Shown here: positions 43,846 through 53,375 of the stretch, piece after piece | Layout: each line of letters begins with the position of its first letter | Numbering within the stretch: the first letter of the stretch is position 1 | Source: Bin55 sp964572845 | GTDB lineage: Bacteria; Pseudomonadota; Gammaproteobacteria; Pseudomonadales; Azotimanducaceae | Length of the DNA stretch: 64,000 nt | NCBI GenBank assembly: GCA_964572845.1 | Contig: CAZNFX010000009.1 | Location: forward strand, 149,283 to 213,282 | Direction of reading: 5' to 3' | Program-made: the position numbers and the translations under genes | Notes under the pieces: generated by a model | Told to the model about the DNA's origin: nothing | Database searches by the model: none | Seen by the model: the letters and a program-made list of their open reading frames with translations, nothing else

Positions 43846-44062
43846 TGCCCTCTCTCGGCGATTGGAGCCTGGCTGGGTTGCGATCGACTGCGGGCAAGTG
43901 TATGAGTCCTAGTAGGCAAATGTGGCACGAGAAACATGAAGTCCAATTGATTGCGTATGCGCAGAGTTTAGGGCTGGCATTGTCGCCGTGACGCCCAATC
44001 AGATTGCGCGGCAACAGTCGAACTCAATCGTAGTGGAGCTTCCTATAGTGTAAGTCACAAGC

Positions 44063-44431
44063 TTAAGGTAGGCTAAAGACTAGAGTAAACCCTCCGTATA
44101 TCATTCGTGCGCCGTCATACGGTACTGGATACTTGGTCTCGTCGAATCTCTCGTCTGTCTTCATGATTTCTTCCATTTGCTGGTATGCACTCTCGCGAGA
44201 CTCCTTGTCTGCCCATTCGATCCACGAGAAGACTATGCATTCATCTGTTTTGGCATTAACCGCACGTCGGAAGTCCGTGTTGACACCATCTTTCACATCG
44301 TCCTCCCAGCATTCCATTACACGCAGTGCTCCATGATCCATGAAGATCGTGTCCATAAACCTTGCGTGGTCAATGAACTCTTGCTTGTTGTTCTTGGGTA
44401 CGGCAATTACAAATCCATCAATGTAGGGCAT
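44063..44431 (-). CDS. DUF1428-family protein
   Basis: From ATG at 44431 the protein has 122 residues and starts MPYIDGFVIAVPKNNKQEFI, the DUF1428 signature. FSWIEWADKESRESAYQQM and PYDGARMIYGGF follow. The fold is a ferredoxin-like alpha/beta dimer of unknown function, often met as a stress-associated single gene. It lies between the two WD40-like lipoprotein genes. Confidence 0.9.
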   Translation of the reverse strand: MPYIDGFVIAVPKNNKQEFIDHARFMDTIFMDHGALRVMECWEDDVKDGVNTDFRRAVNAKTDECIVFSWIEWADKESRESAYQQMEEIMKTDERFDETKYPVPYDGARMIYGGFTLVFSLP

Positions 44432-44596
44432 GGTCGCATCCAACAAGAAAAGTGGATTTAAAGCATAGCCGATTGTGTTCCGATATACGGTTAACTTCAA
44501 GTGGACCAGATCGGATCAGCATTGCATCCACAAACCTAGAGCGAGGAAATGTCGCTAATTCAAAAGCTATGCAATCGTCGTGGATTGCGGATTAGT

Positions 44597-45754
44597 CTAG
44601 CTACGCTTTTCTATTGGATCCAAGTCCTCGATTTCGATCTCCCCTGCCTCTGTGCCAACAACTAGTCGCTTTCCATCGGAAGTGATTGCAAAGTCGCCAA
44701 TGTCCTCTTCGTAGACAAATTCCTTCACTTGTTCACCTGAGTCCACATCGAACGCATACACTGTGTCAGCGTGTATCACGGAATATGTAAACAGTAGTGA
44801 GCCACTTGGCGAGAGTATTAGCTTTTCCCAAGAGCTAATGCCGTCAACCGTCGTGAGATGTGCTTCAACTATCTGCATAGGAGTCTGTAGAGTTTGCACC
44901 TCGCCTGATGCCAGGCGAGTGGTCTTTATGGTCCCATCGTAGAGCTTGAAGGCGATAGTCGTGCCGTCTGAGGAAATTGCTACAGCACGGATTCCTAATG
45001 TCTCACTCTCCACCCACTCCCTGATTACCTCGCCTGTTGGTGCTCGTATTAGCACAGCTCTTCCAATGTGATCAGGAGGCACTTCGCCCTCATCATCGGG
45101 AGCTTTGTGTTGTGCCATTCCCACCAATACTAGTGAGTCGTCGCCTGACAAAGCAAAACTGATCGGATGAGTATTGGGGTAGGTCCACCGCTCAATCGAT
45201 TCCCCAGTATCGACGTCTATCAAGTCCAATTGCATGTCGAGGTTACCTGACTCCTGCGAACTGCGAAGAAGGAAGCTACCGTCTCTTGAAAACGCAAGTG
45301 CATTTGTTTTTTCCAACCCCGCTAGTGCAAATTGTCTTGTTAGTCTACAAGTGCTGACGTCGTAGACTGCGATGCTACGGTTCACCTCGCCTACAGCAAA
45401 TGCTTCGCCAAGGACAGGTTGATCGACCGCCAACATTGCTCCGTGAGAGGTGTAGTGGACCTCTTCTGTATTTAGTGGCACTCGAAGCTTGCATTTGTCT
45501 TCACCGTCATTGTCCAGGCTTTTTACTCTGACTTGATTTGGGAATTGAAGAAAGGCTATCTCGTTGCTGCTGGGAGATATCGAAATATGGTCAATTTGCT
45601 TTGACATCATCAACTCAACAACAAAGCACCCAGCGAGTGGAATTAAGACGATTACTACTACTGCTAGCCGCACGATAGCGCTGTAGTGTGAACGAACGTG
45701 TTTTGCATTGTTCATTCGAATCAGATCCTCGATTGCTAACTTAGTACTTAGCAT
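44597..45754 (-). CDS. WD40-like repeat lipoprotein 2
   Basis: The 385-residue protein has a basic N-terminus, a hydrophobic segment and the lipobox LAGC at about residues 40-43. WD40-like strands follow: ISISPSSNEIAFLQFPNQ, ALAFSRDGSFLLRSS, VAISSDGTTIAFKLYDGTIK and FAITSDGKRLVVGTEAGEIE. Start could also be ATG at 45715. It is a paralogue of the lipoprotein at 42772, separated from it only by the DUF1428 gene. Confidence 0.82.
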   Translation of the reverse strand: MLSTKLAIEDLIRMNNAKHVRSHYSAIVRLAVVVIVLIPLAGCFVVELMMSKQIDHISISPSSNEIAFLQFPNQVRVKSLDNDGEDKCKLRVPLNTEEVHYTSHGAMLAVDQPVLGEAFAVGEVNRSIAVYDVSTCRLTRQFALAGLEKTNALAFSRDGSFLLRSSQESGNLDMQLDLIDVDTGESIERWTYPNTHPISFALSGDDSLVLVGMAQHKAPDDEGEVPPDHIGRAVLIRAPTGEVIREWVESETLGIRAVAISSDGTTIAFKLYDGTIKTTRLASGEVQTLQTPMQIVEAHLTTVDGISSWEKLILSPSGSLLFTYSVIHADTVYAFDVDSGEQVKEFVYEEDIGDFAITSDGKRLVVGTEAGEIEIEDLDPIEKRS

Positions 45755-45784
45755 TGCAATTCAGACTGGGATTCCATAGCGGTC

Positions 45785-46588
45785 TCAGTTCGCAGCCCAT
45801 ACCAATGCGTTGTCTAAGAGACGGCTGAAGGGCGGGGTTGACCACGCTCCGCGAAAGGTCTTGGGTGTAGTTCCGTCTCTATCGACGCTTGAATCCACAA
45901 AAGGCTGCGCATTGGTTGCTGGAGAATGAGTGTGCCCTAAGGCAATGTAGCAAACATTTCCCTTTCCAACTGTGCGGTCCAGACCCAATACACGGGTTTT
46001 TCCATCGTCTAATAGCGAAGTGTCATTCTCGTAGTAGAAACCGAAGCCTGGAGGCGACGGATCTTCCGGCAATTCGGTGGTCAGCAGCGTATTACTTACA
46101 CCAATTGGTTCGACGAGATACAGCTCGTCCTCAACTTCGAACTCCTGTGGTAGACCTCTCAATAGTGGGTGTGCGGGTGACTCAACTCTCACTCGAAATC
46201 TTCGAACGGGTGGATGGTTAAGGAAATATGCGCCGAGCAAGTCGTGATGTGCCAATCGCACCATTTGGCGTTGGTTGCCAGAATTTGATGTGCGCTTTGC
46301 GCGTCCGCCGCTTGTACCGTGTAGTGCGAACCACTTGCGGCCAGTTTCGAGCCAATCTTTGATGATTTGGGTCTGCACGTCATCTGGATACGGACCGGCC
46401 ACATAGGAGATCAATAGGTCAGCTTGCTCAAGACGTTCAGCAAGAGAAGAGAAGTCCTGCGCAACGGTTGTTTGGTATTCGTGGGTGTATAGAGATTGCA
46501 ACAACTGCAGTCGCGCAAAGTCCATATCGTGTCCCGCGCTTGACCCTACGGGATATCCACCAACGATCAAATGAGCTCGTGCACTCAT
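45785..46588 (-). CDS. ThuA-domain protein
   Basis: The 267-residue protein has the ThuA/trehalose-utilisation fold, a class I glutamine-amidotransferase-like domain without its nucleophile. Blocks: DLLISYVAGPYPDD, KWFALHGTSGG and LLGAYFLNHPPVRRF. These proteins are associated with sugar catabolism. No sugar transporter is adjacent. Confidence 0.78.
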   Translation of the reverse strand: MSARAHLIVGGYPVGSSAGHDMDFARLQLLQSLYTHEYQTTVAQDFSSLAERLEQADLLISYVAGPYPDDVQTQIIKDWLETGRKWFALHGTSGGRAKRTSNSGNQRQMVRLAHHDLLGAYFLNHPPVRRFRVRVESPAHPLLRGLPQEFEVEDELYLVEPIGVSNTLLTTELPEDPSPPGFGFYYENDTSLLDDGKTRVLGLDRTVGKGNVCYIALGHTHSPATNAQPFVDSSVDRDGTTPKTFRGAWSTPPFSRLLDNALVWAAN

Positions 46589-46695
46589 AGACCAATCTCC
46601 AATGCGGATTCGGAGCTATCCTAACTCAAGACGGATTCCGAGTAGAAATTGGAAACTCGCATGGCCTTGGGAAGGACGAACGAGCATACCGTTGG

Positions 46696-47097
46696 CTAGA
46701 ATTGAAATTCCGGTAATTCGACACACAATCCATTGAGTTCATGGGCTATCGGAATTTGACAGGAAAGCCGAGAAGTTGGCGTTATTTCCGGATTCATTCC
46801 AAGCATGGCTTCCTCATCGCTGCTGGGCTCACCAAGTTTGTCGTACCATTCGTCGGGCAAGATCACATGACACGTTGCGCAGGAGCATTCACCACCACAA
46901 TCGGCGTCAATTCCCGGTATGCCGTTATCAAGAATCGCCTGCATGAGCGAAACACCTACCGCTGGTTGTATTTCATAGCGAGTGCCATCAAATGTAACGA
47001 TAGTTATGCGAGGACGTTTTGCTGAGTCTTGACAAGAATTTACGTTCACTACTTTCTCGAAATTGTCAGTTGCTTGAGAACTTTCCAAGGGCAACAA
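46696..47097 (-). CDS. [2Fe-2S] ferredoxin (adrenodoxin/putidaredoxin type)
   Basis: The protein has the plant/vertebrate-type ferredoxin motif C-x5-C-x2-C in DADCGGECSCATCHVILPDEW, with the fourth Cys in RLSCQIPI. The conserved part begins at PRITIVTFDG, about 28 residues in. The start is uncertain: TTG at 47097, or GTG near 47049 closer to the conserved part. Such ferredoxins feed electrons to P450s or Rieske oxygenases, neither of which is in the window. Confidence 0.88.
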   Translation of the reverse strand: MLPLESSQATDNFEKVVNVNSCQDSAKRPRITIVTFDGTRYEIQPAVGVSLMQAILDNGIPGIDADCGGECSCATCHVILPDEWYDKLGEPSSDEEAMLGMNPEITPTSRLSCQIPIAHELNGLCVELPEFQF

Positions 47098-47142
47098 GCT
47101 CTAAGCCGTGCGATCAAGTGTTAGCCTATAATTATGGCGCAT

Positions 47143-47218
47143 TCCACCTTAGCTCAGTTGGTAGAGCAGCTGACTGTTAATCAGCGGGTCGCTGGTTCGA
47201 GCCCAGCAGGTGGAGCCA
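47143..47218 (+). tRNA. tRNA-Asn (anticodon GTT), CCA encoded
   Basis: The acceptor arms TCCACCT (47143-47149) and AGGTGGA (47208-47214) pair perfectly. The D-arm GCTC/GAGC, the anticodon arm GCTGA-CTGTTAA-TCAGC with anticodon GTT, and the T-arm GCTGG-TTCGAGC-CCAGC all fold. G is the discriminator and CCA is encoded. A perfect TATAAT at 47127-47132 lies just upstream and is probably its -10 box. There is no integrase or tRNA fragment nearby. Confidence 0.98.
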
Positions 47219-47424
47219 GCTTTCCCTAACGCCTCACCAATTCTGAAAGTTGGTTGACAACTCGACCTGAAACCGTCGCTGCGAATTCACAAGCTCTATT
47301 TCGTCGAGTAACGCAAATTCACGCAACAGCCAAGTCTAATATTGGATTGTTCCTGTTTCAATCGAACATTGCGGCTTACCGATTCACTACATACCACCGA
47401 AATTTTCCATTGGTATGTTAACCA

Positions 47425-50400
47425 CTAGAGATTGAGCTGTACCTTTGCAAAGATGTGCTGACCCATTACGTCGTAGATTCCTGGAAACACGTTTCCATTG
47501 CCACCAATTGTCGGAGCTGCCGCACTTCCAAGCAGCGGAGGCGCTACATCAAAAACATTGGAAAAACCGACTACTACACGCTGACTATCAGCAAATTCGT
47601 AAGCCAATCCTAGATCAATGTAATTGACAGCTTCGATGTCCTGAGTGCCGGCTACCTTTGCATCCGAGGACCCGATAAGTCTCCACAGCGAACTGACCTC
47701 AAGACCACGAATGGGCGACAGCCATGTGACCCGCAATGTATTCTGGACTCTCGGAGTCGGGTAGCCACAGATTCCTCCCCAGTAGCCTTCGCAAGTCTCA
47801 GCGGGTGCCGATTCGATCTCACGACGCTTCCATGACTGAACAATAGACGCTAGACTGCGAATCCTGATGGATCCTAGACTCTGAAAGTCCATCCCAGCAG
47901 CAAGCTCAATGTCAATGCCCGTTACCTTCTCTACGGAGAGATTGTTCTGCACCGCAACGATGTGTCCAGATTGCTCCACAGGACCGATCCAGAGGTCACC
48001 TCTTTGTGGATTTCGTTTGACGAATTCGCATAGATCTTGAGCACCTTCCAAACACTGTTGAAGAACAAATGGCGGCGACAGGTTTGAGATTCCGTCAGTG
48101 ATCTCGATGGAGTACCAATCAATGGAAACACGTTGCAACGATTTGGTCGTCGGTTCTAAGACCACTCCGATCGCTAAAGTCGTCGAACGCTCCGGAGCTA
48201 CGTCTGGATTTCCACCTTGAAGAAAGTTGTACTGCGCAGCAGGAGAGTGCTGAATAATTCCAAATTGGGCATCTGTGACGCCGCTGCGTTGACATTGTTC
48301 AAAAGTGTATCCACTGCTCGTTTCCAATACGCCACTTGACGATCGTGTCACAGGGCCACCACACGGGTCGGCAGGCATGTCAAACTGATTGAACCCTTGT
48401 GGTGTGAAGAGCTCACGGATGCTAGCAACTCGCAATGCCCGCTGGATGCTCGTACGCACGCTCGCTACTTTGTACAAGCTCACCAATCCGCGCAACCCAA
48501 ACGTACTCGCATCGTGTCCTGTAGAGTAAGCAGAGTGTCTAAATGCTGCGTTGAAATTGAATTTACTGATAGGACCCTGAAGTACAGGGACAGGCAGATT
48601 CGATTCAAGCAAGAATTCCACAACGTCGTAGGATCCATCTACTGGTAGCGTAGCCCCTCCCTGACCAGCGCCCTCGCCTGCCCGAAAGTTGGCGTCAGGG
48701 TTAAAGGTCAATCCCACTTCGCGAATCTCGGTGCCAATTGCGACCTCAATGGGCAAAGCTGAACCAAGTGTTCCAAACATGAAACCGGAATAGACGTTGC
48801 TTTCAGTCGTCCCTCTCGCCACGAGAGGCAGAGTCATGTAGTCGATCGCAGCCTGTGTTGCACCTCCCGTACGGAAGATGTTCCAAGGCACACAAGCAAC
48901 ATCAATTCCCTGCACTACCGAATCACATACAACATTGCCGCTGCCATCGTCGACAGCATGAAGTGCGCGCTTGACGCGGGTAATCGACAAGTCATTCAGG
49001 TATGTGTTCTCGAGATTTACCCGTGAATGAAGAAGGTGAAGGTCGTAGTCCCACTGGTCTGAAAGACTGCCACGCAATCCTGACACGATACGAAGGTTTC
49101 GATGCTGCAATTCGTGACGGCGCGGACCTCCCTCGACATTGCGTCTTCCAATGTACATTTGAATTGCGTCGTCTTCCCGGTTCTCACAGAAGGCCGCGTC
49201 AAAAAAATCGATCCGTTGCTCATCCGACATGGTTGCAAGTTTGCTGTCGAGCGCATCCCTTTGACTCGAAGACAAACGGGCTTGAGTCAGCATGTGATAC
49301 TGGGAGTCTGACAAAAACGGATTGGAACAGTTGAGCGTGCTTGTAATGAAGAATGCGCCCGACGGTGCAATTTGTGCAACCGTGCGATCATCGTTGAACA
49401 TGACCTCGCTGAAAAACTCCGCATGTGGACTTAGAGTGTGTTCTACGAACACGCCAAAACCAATACGTTCATCGGGTCGCTGAAAGTAATTCAACGGCCC
49501 GTAGTTATAGAGTCGACCGTTGCGAGGCACGAATTCGGATCCATCGACTATGTAGTCAAATCCAACATCGTCCATACTCAAAAAATTTGAAAATCTCCCT
49601 TCCGCAATGGTGCTCGAACCCTGACAGCCGGCTAGCAGATTGTCAAGCGAGCATGAACTGTAGTCGCGAGACGATTGCGTGACCTCTGCAATGTCCCGAT
49701 ACGTCAGATAAGCCATGATGTGCCCCGAGTCGTCAGCGATGTTGCTTCCAAGTACTACAGAGAGATCGCTAATGCGGCCATCGAAGGTTCTGCCCTTGGC
49801 GACTTCGTAGTTTGCATTGCGTACGATTCCCTGAATGTCGTCGTCGGAGTTCGAATGCGAGTAAATGCTAGTCTGCAATTCAACTGAGAATCCTTCGAAC
49901 GTGTTGTCGACAATAAAGTTAACTACTCCGGCTACGGCATCCGAGCCATAGGCTGCTGACGCTCCGCCTGTTAGGACATCGATCTGCTTGATGATTGCCG
50001 ACGGAATTTGATTGAGGTCCGCTCCGGCATTAATTCCTGCCGTTCCCCCACCAACTGGCGACCCGGCCGGCATTCTTCTTCCATTCAGAAGAACCAGAGT
50101 ACGCAACGAACCTAAGTTACGGAGATTGATCGTTGCGGTACCTGTTGCAGCATAGGAGTGCCCAGTGTTCTGCATCGACCACACTTGCGGCAACGTGGTC
50201 ATCAAGTCCTCAATTCTCACTGCTCCTCGATAGTCTTTCTCTTCGGGGAAGACTTGAGTCACTGCAGTGGAATCGGCGAGTTCGGTGCTTCCAATGCGCG
50301 ACCCCGTTACGACAATTTCCTCGATTTCCTCCTCAGGCACGTCCTCTTCTTCGGCTTCTAGCTGAGCAAATGGCAATCCCCCGACTAAGACAACGCAAAT

Positions 50401-50505
50401 GCACAGTATTACAAGGAATTGCCAAATTCCTCGAGTCAATGGATCGATGACTACAACAGCAGGCATGTTCTTTCGAAGACCAGTCAGTATGTTTAAATCG
50501 TCCAT
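47425..50505 (-). CDS. TonB-dependent outer-membrane receptor
   Basis: About 1,026 residues. A hydrophobic signal segment (FLVILCICVVLVGGLPFAQ) is followed by an acidic linker and the TonB box EEIVVTGSRI. The plug domain follows (LRNLGSLRTLVLLNGRRMPAG and IDVLTGGASAAYGSDAVAGVVN), then the long beta-barrel ending in GQHIFAKVQLNL. The barrel is longer than in small siderophore receptors and suits large or polymeric ligands; the ligand is unknown. ATG at 50505 is favoured over GTG at 50511 because AAGGA lies at proper distance. Confidence 0.95.
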   Translation of the reverse strand: MDDLNILTGLRKNMPAVVVIDPLTRGIWQFLVILCICVVLVGGLPFAQLEAEEEDVPEEEIEEIVVTGSRIGSTELADSTAVTQVFPEEKDYRGAVRIEDLMTTLPQVWSMQNTGHSYAATGTATINLRNLGSLRTLVLLNGRRMPAGSPVGGGTAGINAGADLNQIPSAIIKQIDVLTGGASAAYGSDAVAGVVNFIVDNTFEGFSVELQTSIYSHSNSDDDIQGIVRNANYEVAKGRTFDGRISDLSVVLGSNIADDSGHIMAYLTYRDIAEVTQSSRDYSSCSLDNLLAGCQGSSTIAEGRFSNFLSMDDVGFDYIVDGSEFVPRNGRLYNYGPLNYFQRPDERIGFGVFVEHTLSPHAEFFSEVMFNDDRTVAQIAPSGAFFITSTLNCSNPFLSDSQYHMLTQARLSSSQRDALDSKLATMSDEQRIDFFDAAFCENREDDAIQMYIGRRNVEGGPRRHELQHRNLRIVSGLRGSLSDQWDYDLHLLHSRVNLENTYLNDLSITRVKRALHAVDDGSGNVVCDSVVQGIDVACVPWNIFRTGGATQAAIDYMTLPLVARGTTESNVYSGFMFGTLGSALPIEVAIGTEIREVGLTFNPDANFRAGEGAGQGGATLPVDGSYDVVEFLLESNLPVPVLQGPISKFNFNAAFRHSAYSTGHDASTFGLRGLVSLYKVASVRTSIQRALRVASIRELFTPQGFNQFDMPADPCGGPVTRSSSGVLETSSGYTFEQCQRSGVTDAQFGIIQHSPAAQYNFLQGGNPDVAPERSTTLAIGVVLEPTTKSLQRVSIDWYSIEITDGISNLSPPFVLQQCLEGAQDLCEFVKRNPQRGDLWIGPVEQSGHIVAVQNNLSVEKVTGIDIELAAGMDFQSLGSIRIRSLASIVQSWKRREIESAPAETCEGYWGGICGYPTPRVQNTLRVTWLSPIRGLEVSSLWRLIGSSDAKVAGTQDIEAVNYIDLGLAYEFADSQRVVVGFSNVFDVAPPLLGSAAAPTIGGNGNVFPGIYDVMGQHIFAKVQLNL

Positions 50506-50788
50506 GTGCACGTCCTTAGATCAATTGCGGAATTCATACAGAACTTCACGGCCAGTTTCCGAGCGTAGTAGCATCAGTTTAGTGCAAACAAATTGTCGTT
50601 GACTTGTGCCTGCCAGCCAATTGCATTAGCCTTCCAACCTAGACCGCGACCTTGAATTGCAGCGTTCGACCGTGTTTCAAGTCAATTCCACCATTCGTAC
50701 AGAAGCGACGCAAGTCATATCGCACAAGTTGGGATCAATCTGTAGTACAACCCTCTTGCGTAGCAAGCCGGATGCTTGAAAGCTAATT

Positions 50789-51370
50789 GTGGCTAAGAAT
50801 CTCAACGTAGACGAATTTATCGGCGAGTCGAAATTGTGGTCGGACGAGATGGCACGAGTGAGACCCATATTTCTCAAATGCGGATTGACAGAGCACATAA
50901 AGTGGTGCAAACCTTGCTATTGCCATGGACGCAAGAATGTCGTTATTCTCCAGCCAATGAAGAGTTTTCTTTCTTTGATGTTCTTCAAGGGTGCGCTCTT
51001 GAAGGACAACGACAATGTTTTGAGAGAGCAAGGACCAAACTCTCGTTCCGCCCGGCGAATTCAGATCACGTCAGTAGAGGATGTGGACCGCGTGAAAGGA
51101 ACGATCAAAAGGTATGTCAATCAGGCTATAGAGGTTGAGAAAGCCGGCAAGACTGTTGGTCCAGCTGCAAGTCTCATCCTAGCCGCAGAACTGCAGCAAA
51201 GAATTGACTGCGACACTGCACTGAAGGTAGCCTTTGAGGCCCTGACTCCCGGACGACAGCGGGAATACAACCTATATTTCTCGAACGCAAAACAGGCAAA
51301 GACTCGAAACGCGAGAATCGAACGACTCGTACCTAAGATTCTAGCGGGAAAGGGTATGCGCGAAAGGTGA
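50789..51370 (+). CDS. YdeI-like DUF1801/OmdA protein
   Basis: The 193-residue protein starts at GTG. The N-terminal half is DUF1801-like (GLTEHIKWCKPCYCHGRKNV, MKSFLSLMFFKGALLKD), and the C-terminal 60 residues match the bacteriocin-protection/OmdA domain (EALTPGRQREYNLYFSNAKQ). This two-part arrangement is YdeI. Its biochemical role is unclear. It is divergent from the TonB receptor. Confidence 0.85.
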   Translation: MAKNLNVDEFIGESKLWSDEMARVRPIFLKCGLTEHIKWCKPCYCHGRKNVVILQPMKSFLSLMFFKGALLKDNDNVLREQGPNSRSARRIQITSVEDVDRVKGTIKRYVNQAIEVEKAGKTVGPAASLILAAELQQRIDCDTALKVAFEALTPGRQREYNLYFSNAKQAKTRNARIERLVPKILAGKGMRER

Positions 51371-51494
51371 TCAGCGTTTAAGCTCATCCGTTATTGCTTG
51401 CTGTGTCCGTACAATGCGGTGAGCAAATCTGCCCCAAAGCACACTACGAATTCCAAGATTCGTAACCAGACAAACAACACTACAGGCCTGTCAT

Positions 51495-52289
51495 ATGATC
51501 CTGCAGAACACATTCCGTACGGCGCTCGACGAAGGAAAACCCACAATGGGCACACATTTTCTCTTCGCCGAACCGGACATTCCCGAAATGATTGGTGACA
51601 CGGGATTGTTTGATTACGCCGAGTATGTTGGAGAGTACTCGACGTTTGACATGTCAATGCTGTACCACTTGGCACGCGCAGCACAGTGCGGAAACCTGCC
51701 ACTCATGATCAAGTTGGACCAGGAAGGGCAAGGGTTTTGGGCTCAGGCGGCCCTCGGTGCAGGCTTCAAGTCCGTGCTATTTACAGATGTCCGTACGCCC
51801 GACGATGTCGAGATGTGCCACCGAGCGGTTGCGCCCGACCAGCCGGGAGTGCACGGACACATGGGCGTCAAGCTTCGACGGCCCGCTCTCATGAGTTACG
51901 ACATTGAGCAGTATGCCGAGGATCTTAGTTCGATCGTCAAGGTCATCATGATCGAGAAGAGTGTCACGGTTGATAACATCGACGCAGTGTTGGATCGGGC
52001 ACGACTTCTCAGATTCGATATGACTCAATGGGGACCAGCAGATTTTGGGTTCTCAAAAGGACCAAACGGTGTCAGTGGCGAAGACATGAGAAATTACGAA
52101 GAACTGGTCATACGGAAGTCGATCGAGTACGGGGTGTCGCCGCGCATCGAAATCGGAGAAGTTGAACAGGCAAAACGCTATATCGATCTCGGCGTTCGAC
52201 ACTTTTGCATCGGATGGGATCGTTTCATTTTCAGGCAAGCCATCGGTAGATTGGGCAGTGGACTCCGCAAGCTGTTGGAGACACTCTAG
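51495..52289 (+). CDS. HpcH/HpaI-family aldolase-like protein
   Basis: The 264-residue TIM-barrel protein resembles HpcH/HpaI aldolases. GTHFLFAEPDIPEMIGDTGLF, LMIKLDQEGQGFWAQAALGA and VLFTDVRTPDDVEMC can be aligned with the conserved elements, but the usual DTEHG-type active-site block reads YAEYVGEYS. Cleavage of a beta-hydroxy-alpha-keto acid is the expected reaction; the changed block leaves the substrate open. It converges with the sulfatase-PhyH-Gfo operon. Confidence 0.72.
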   Translation: MILQNTFRTALDEGKPTMGTHFLFAEPDIPEMIGDTGLFDYAEYVGEYSTFDMSMLYHLARAAQCGNLPLMIKLDQEGQGFWAQAALGAGFKSVLFTDVRTPDDVEMCHRAVAPDQPGVHGHMGVKLRRPALMSYDIEQYAEDLSSIVKVIMIEKSVTVDNIDAVLDRARLLRFDMTQWGPADFGFSKGPNGVSGEDMRNYEELVIRKSIEYGVSPRIEIGEVEQAKRYIDLGVRHFCIGWDRFIFRQAIGRLGSGLRKLLETL

Positions 52290-52329
52290 CCAAGGACGAC
52301 GAGGTCGCAAGGAGCTTCGTTCGCAATTA

Positions 52330-53349
52330 CTACCAGACCTTCTCCCAAGTCTTCGTCTTCTCAGACCGATACATAGCCAAGGCCGTCCTGAGTTCACCCA
52401 TAGCAAATTCAGGTGTAGCGGCCATCTGTTGACCATCAAGTACCGCTTTGCTGAAGTCGCGCAATTCTTCTCCGAAACTGTCGACTTTTCCGTCGTAGGA
52501 GTTCATTACCGCATAGCCTGAAGGATGTTCATGGTTGTAGACCATGAGACGTCCTTCACGACCTCTTTCCAAAACAATTTCACCATCCGATCCGGTGATT
52601 CGAAAGTCGGCGCAGGGACCAATGCTTCCGGTAGTCAAGACTGCCTTGAAAGTTGCTACGACGCCGGATTCAAAGCGTAGCAACGATAGTCCAAAAGATT
52701 CGGTCTCACGATCATCGATGTGACTGCCAGTCGACGCCACGACCTCCTGAATCTCGCCAAGCATGATTCGCATCGGACGGATCCAATGTGCGCCGCCATC
52801 CATGCAAACTCCGCCACCGGCCCTTGCCGTTAAGAATCTCCAAGGAACAGGATCGTTTGGGTCAATTCTTGTTGGATCGTAGAACGTAGCGTGGGCAGTG
52901 AGTACCTTGCCTATCGCACCCGAATCTATGAGTTCACGTGCTTTGTGTACATCCCACCAATACTGTGCCTGTTCGGCAACCATAAGGACAATTCCTGCCT
53001 TCCGTCCCGCTTCCAGGATTCTCTCTGCTGACGCAATGTCAGTTGAGATAGGTTTTTCGAGAACGGTGTGCTTGCCTGCATTGAAAGCAATGTTGCAAGC
53101 CTCTTCATGGGCATCGTGGGGCAACATAAGATCGACTGCATCAAAGTTTCCTCGATCGATTCCTTCCTCTAGTGAGCCAAACGCTTCAGAGGAAGTCTGC
53201 CTGGCCATATCCTGCGCCCTTGTTAACTCGGAATCAATACAAGCGGTGACTTGGATTCTGGTTGCAATCCGACGGATGCCTGACCAGTGAGCACGCGCAA
53301 TGTTGCCGCAACCCACTAAGGCAATACTCAGCTTACTCTGCTCTTCCAT
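52330..53349 (-). CDS. Gfo/Idh/MocA-family oxidoreductase
   Basis: The 339-residue protein has the NAD-binding start VGCGNIARAHWSGI and the signature TVLEKPIS (EKP motif). The C-terminal alpha/beta domain has GGAHWIRPMRIMLGE with a candidate catalytic His. It oxidises or epimerises sugar-like substrates. It is the last gene of an operon: sulfatase, PhyH, then this gene, with gaps of 37 and 26 bases. Confidence 0.9.
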   Translation of the reverse strand: MEEQSKLSIALVGCGNIARAHWSGIRRIATRIQVTACIDSELTRAQDMARQTSSEAFGSLEEGIDRGNFDAVDLMLPHDAHEEACNIAFNAGKHTVLEKPISTDIASAERILEAGRKAGIVLMVAEQAQYWWDVHKARELIDSGAIGKVLTAHATFYDPTRIDPNDPVPWRFLTARAGGGVCMDGGAHWIRPMRIMLGEIQEVVASTGSHIDDRETESFGLSLLRFESGVVATFKAVLTTGSIGPCADFRITGSDGEIVLERGREGRLMVYNHEHPSGYAVMNSYDGKVDSFGEELRDFSKAVLDGQQMAATPEFAMGELRTALAMYRSEKTKTWEKVW

Positions 53350-53375
53350 TTATGTGGCTTGCGCTCAACCTCGGT

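Noticed and set aside
47143..47424. Genomic island or phage attachment at tRNA-Asn
   Set aside because: No integrase, no repeated tRNA 3' end, and no change in gene type next to it.
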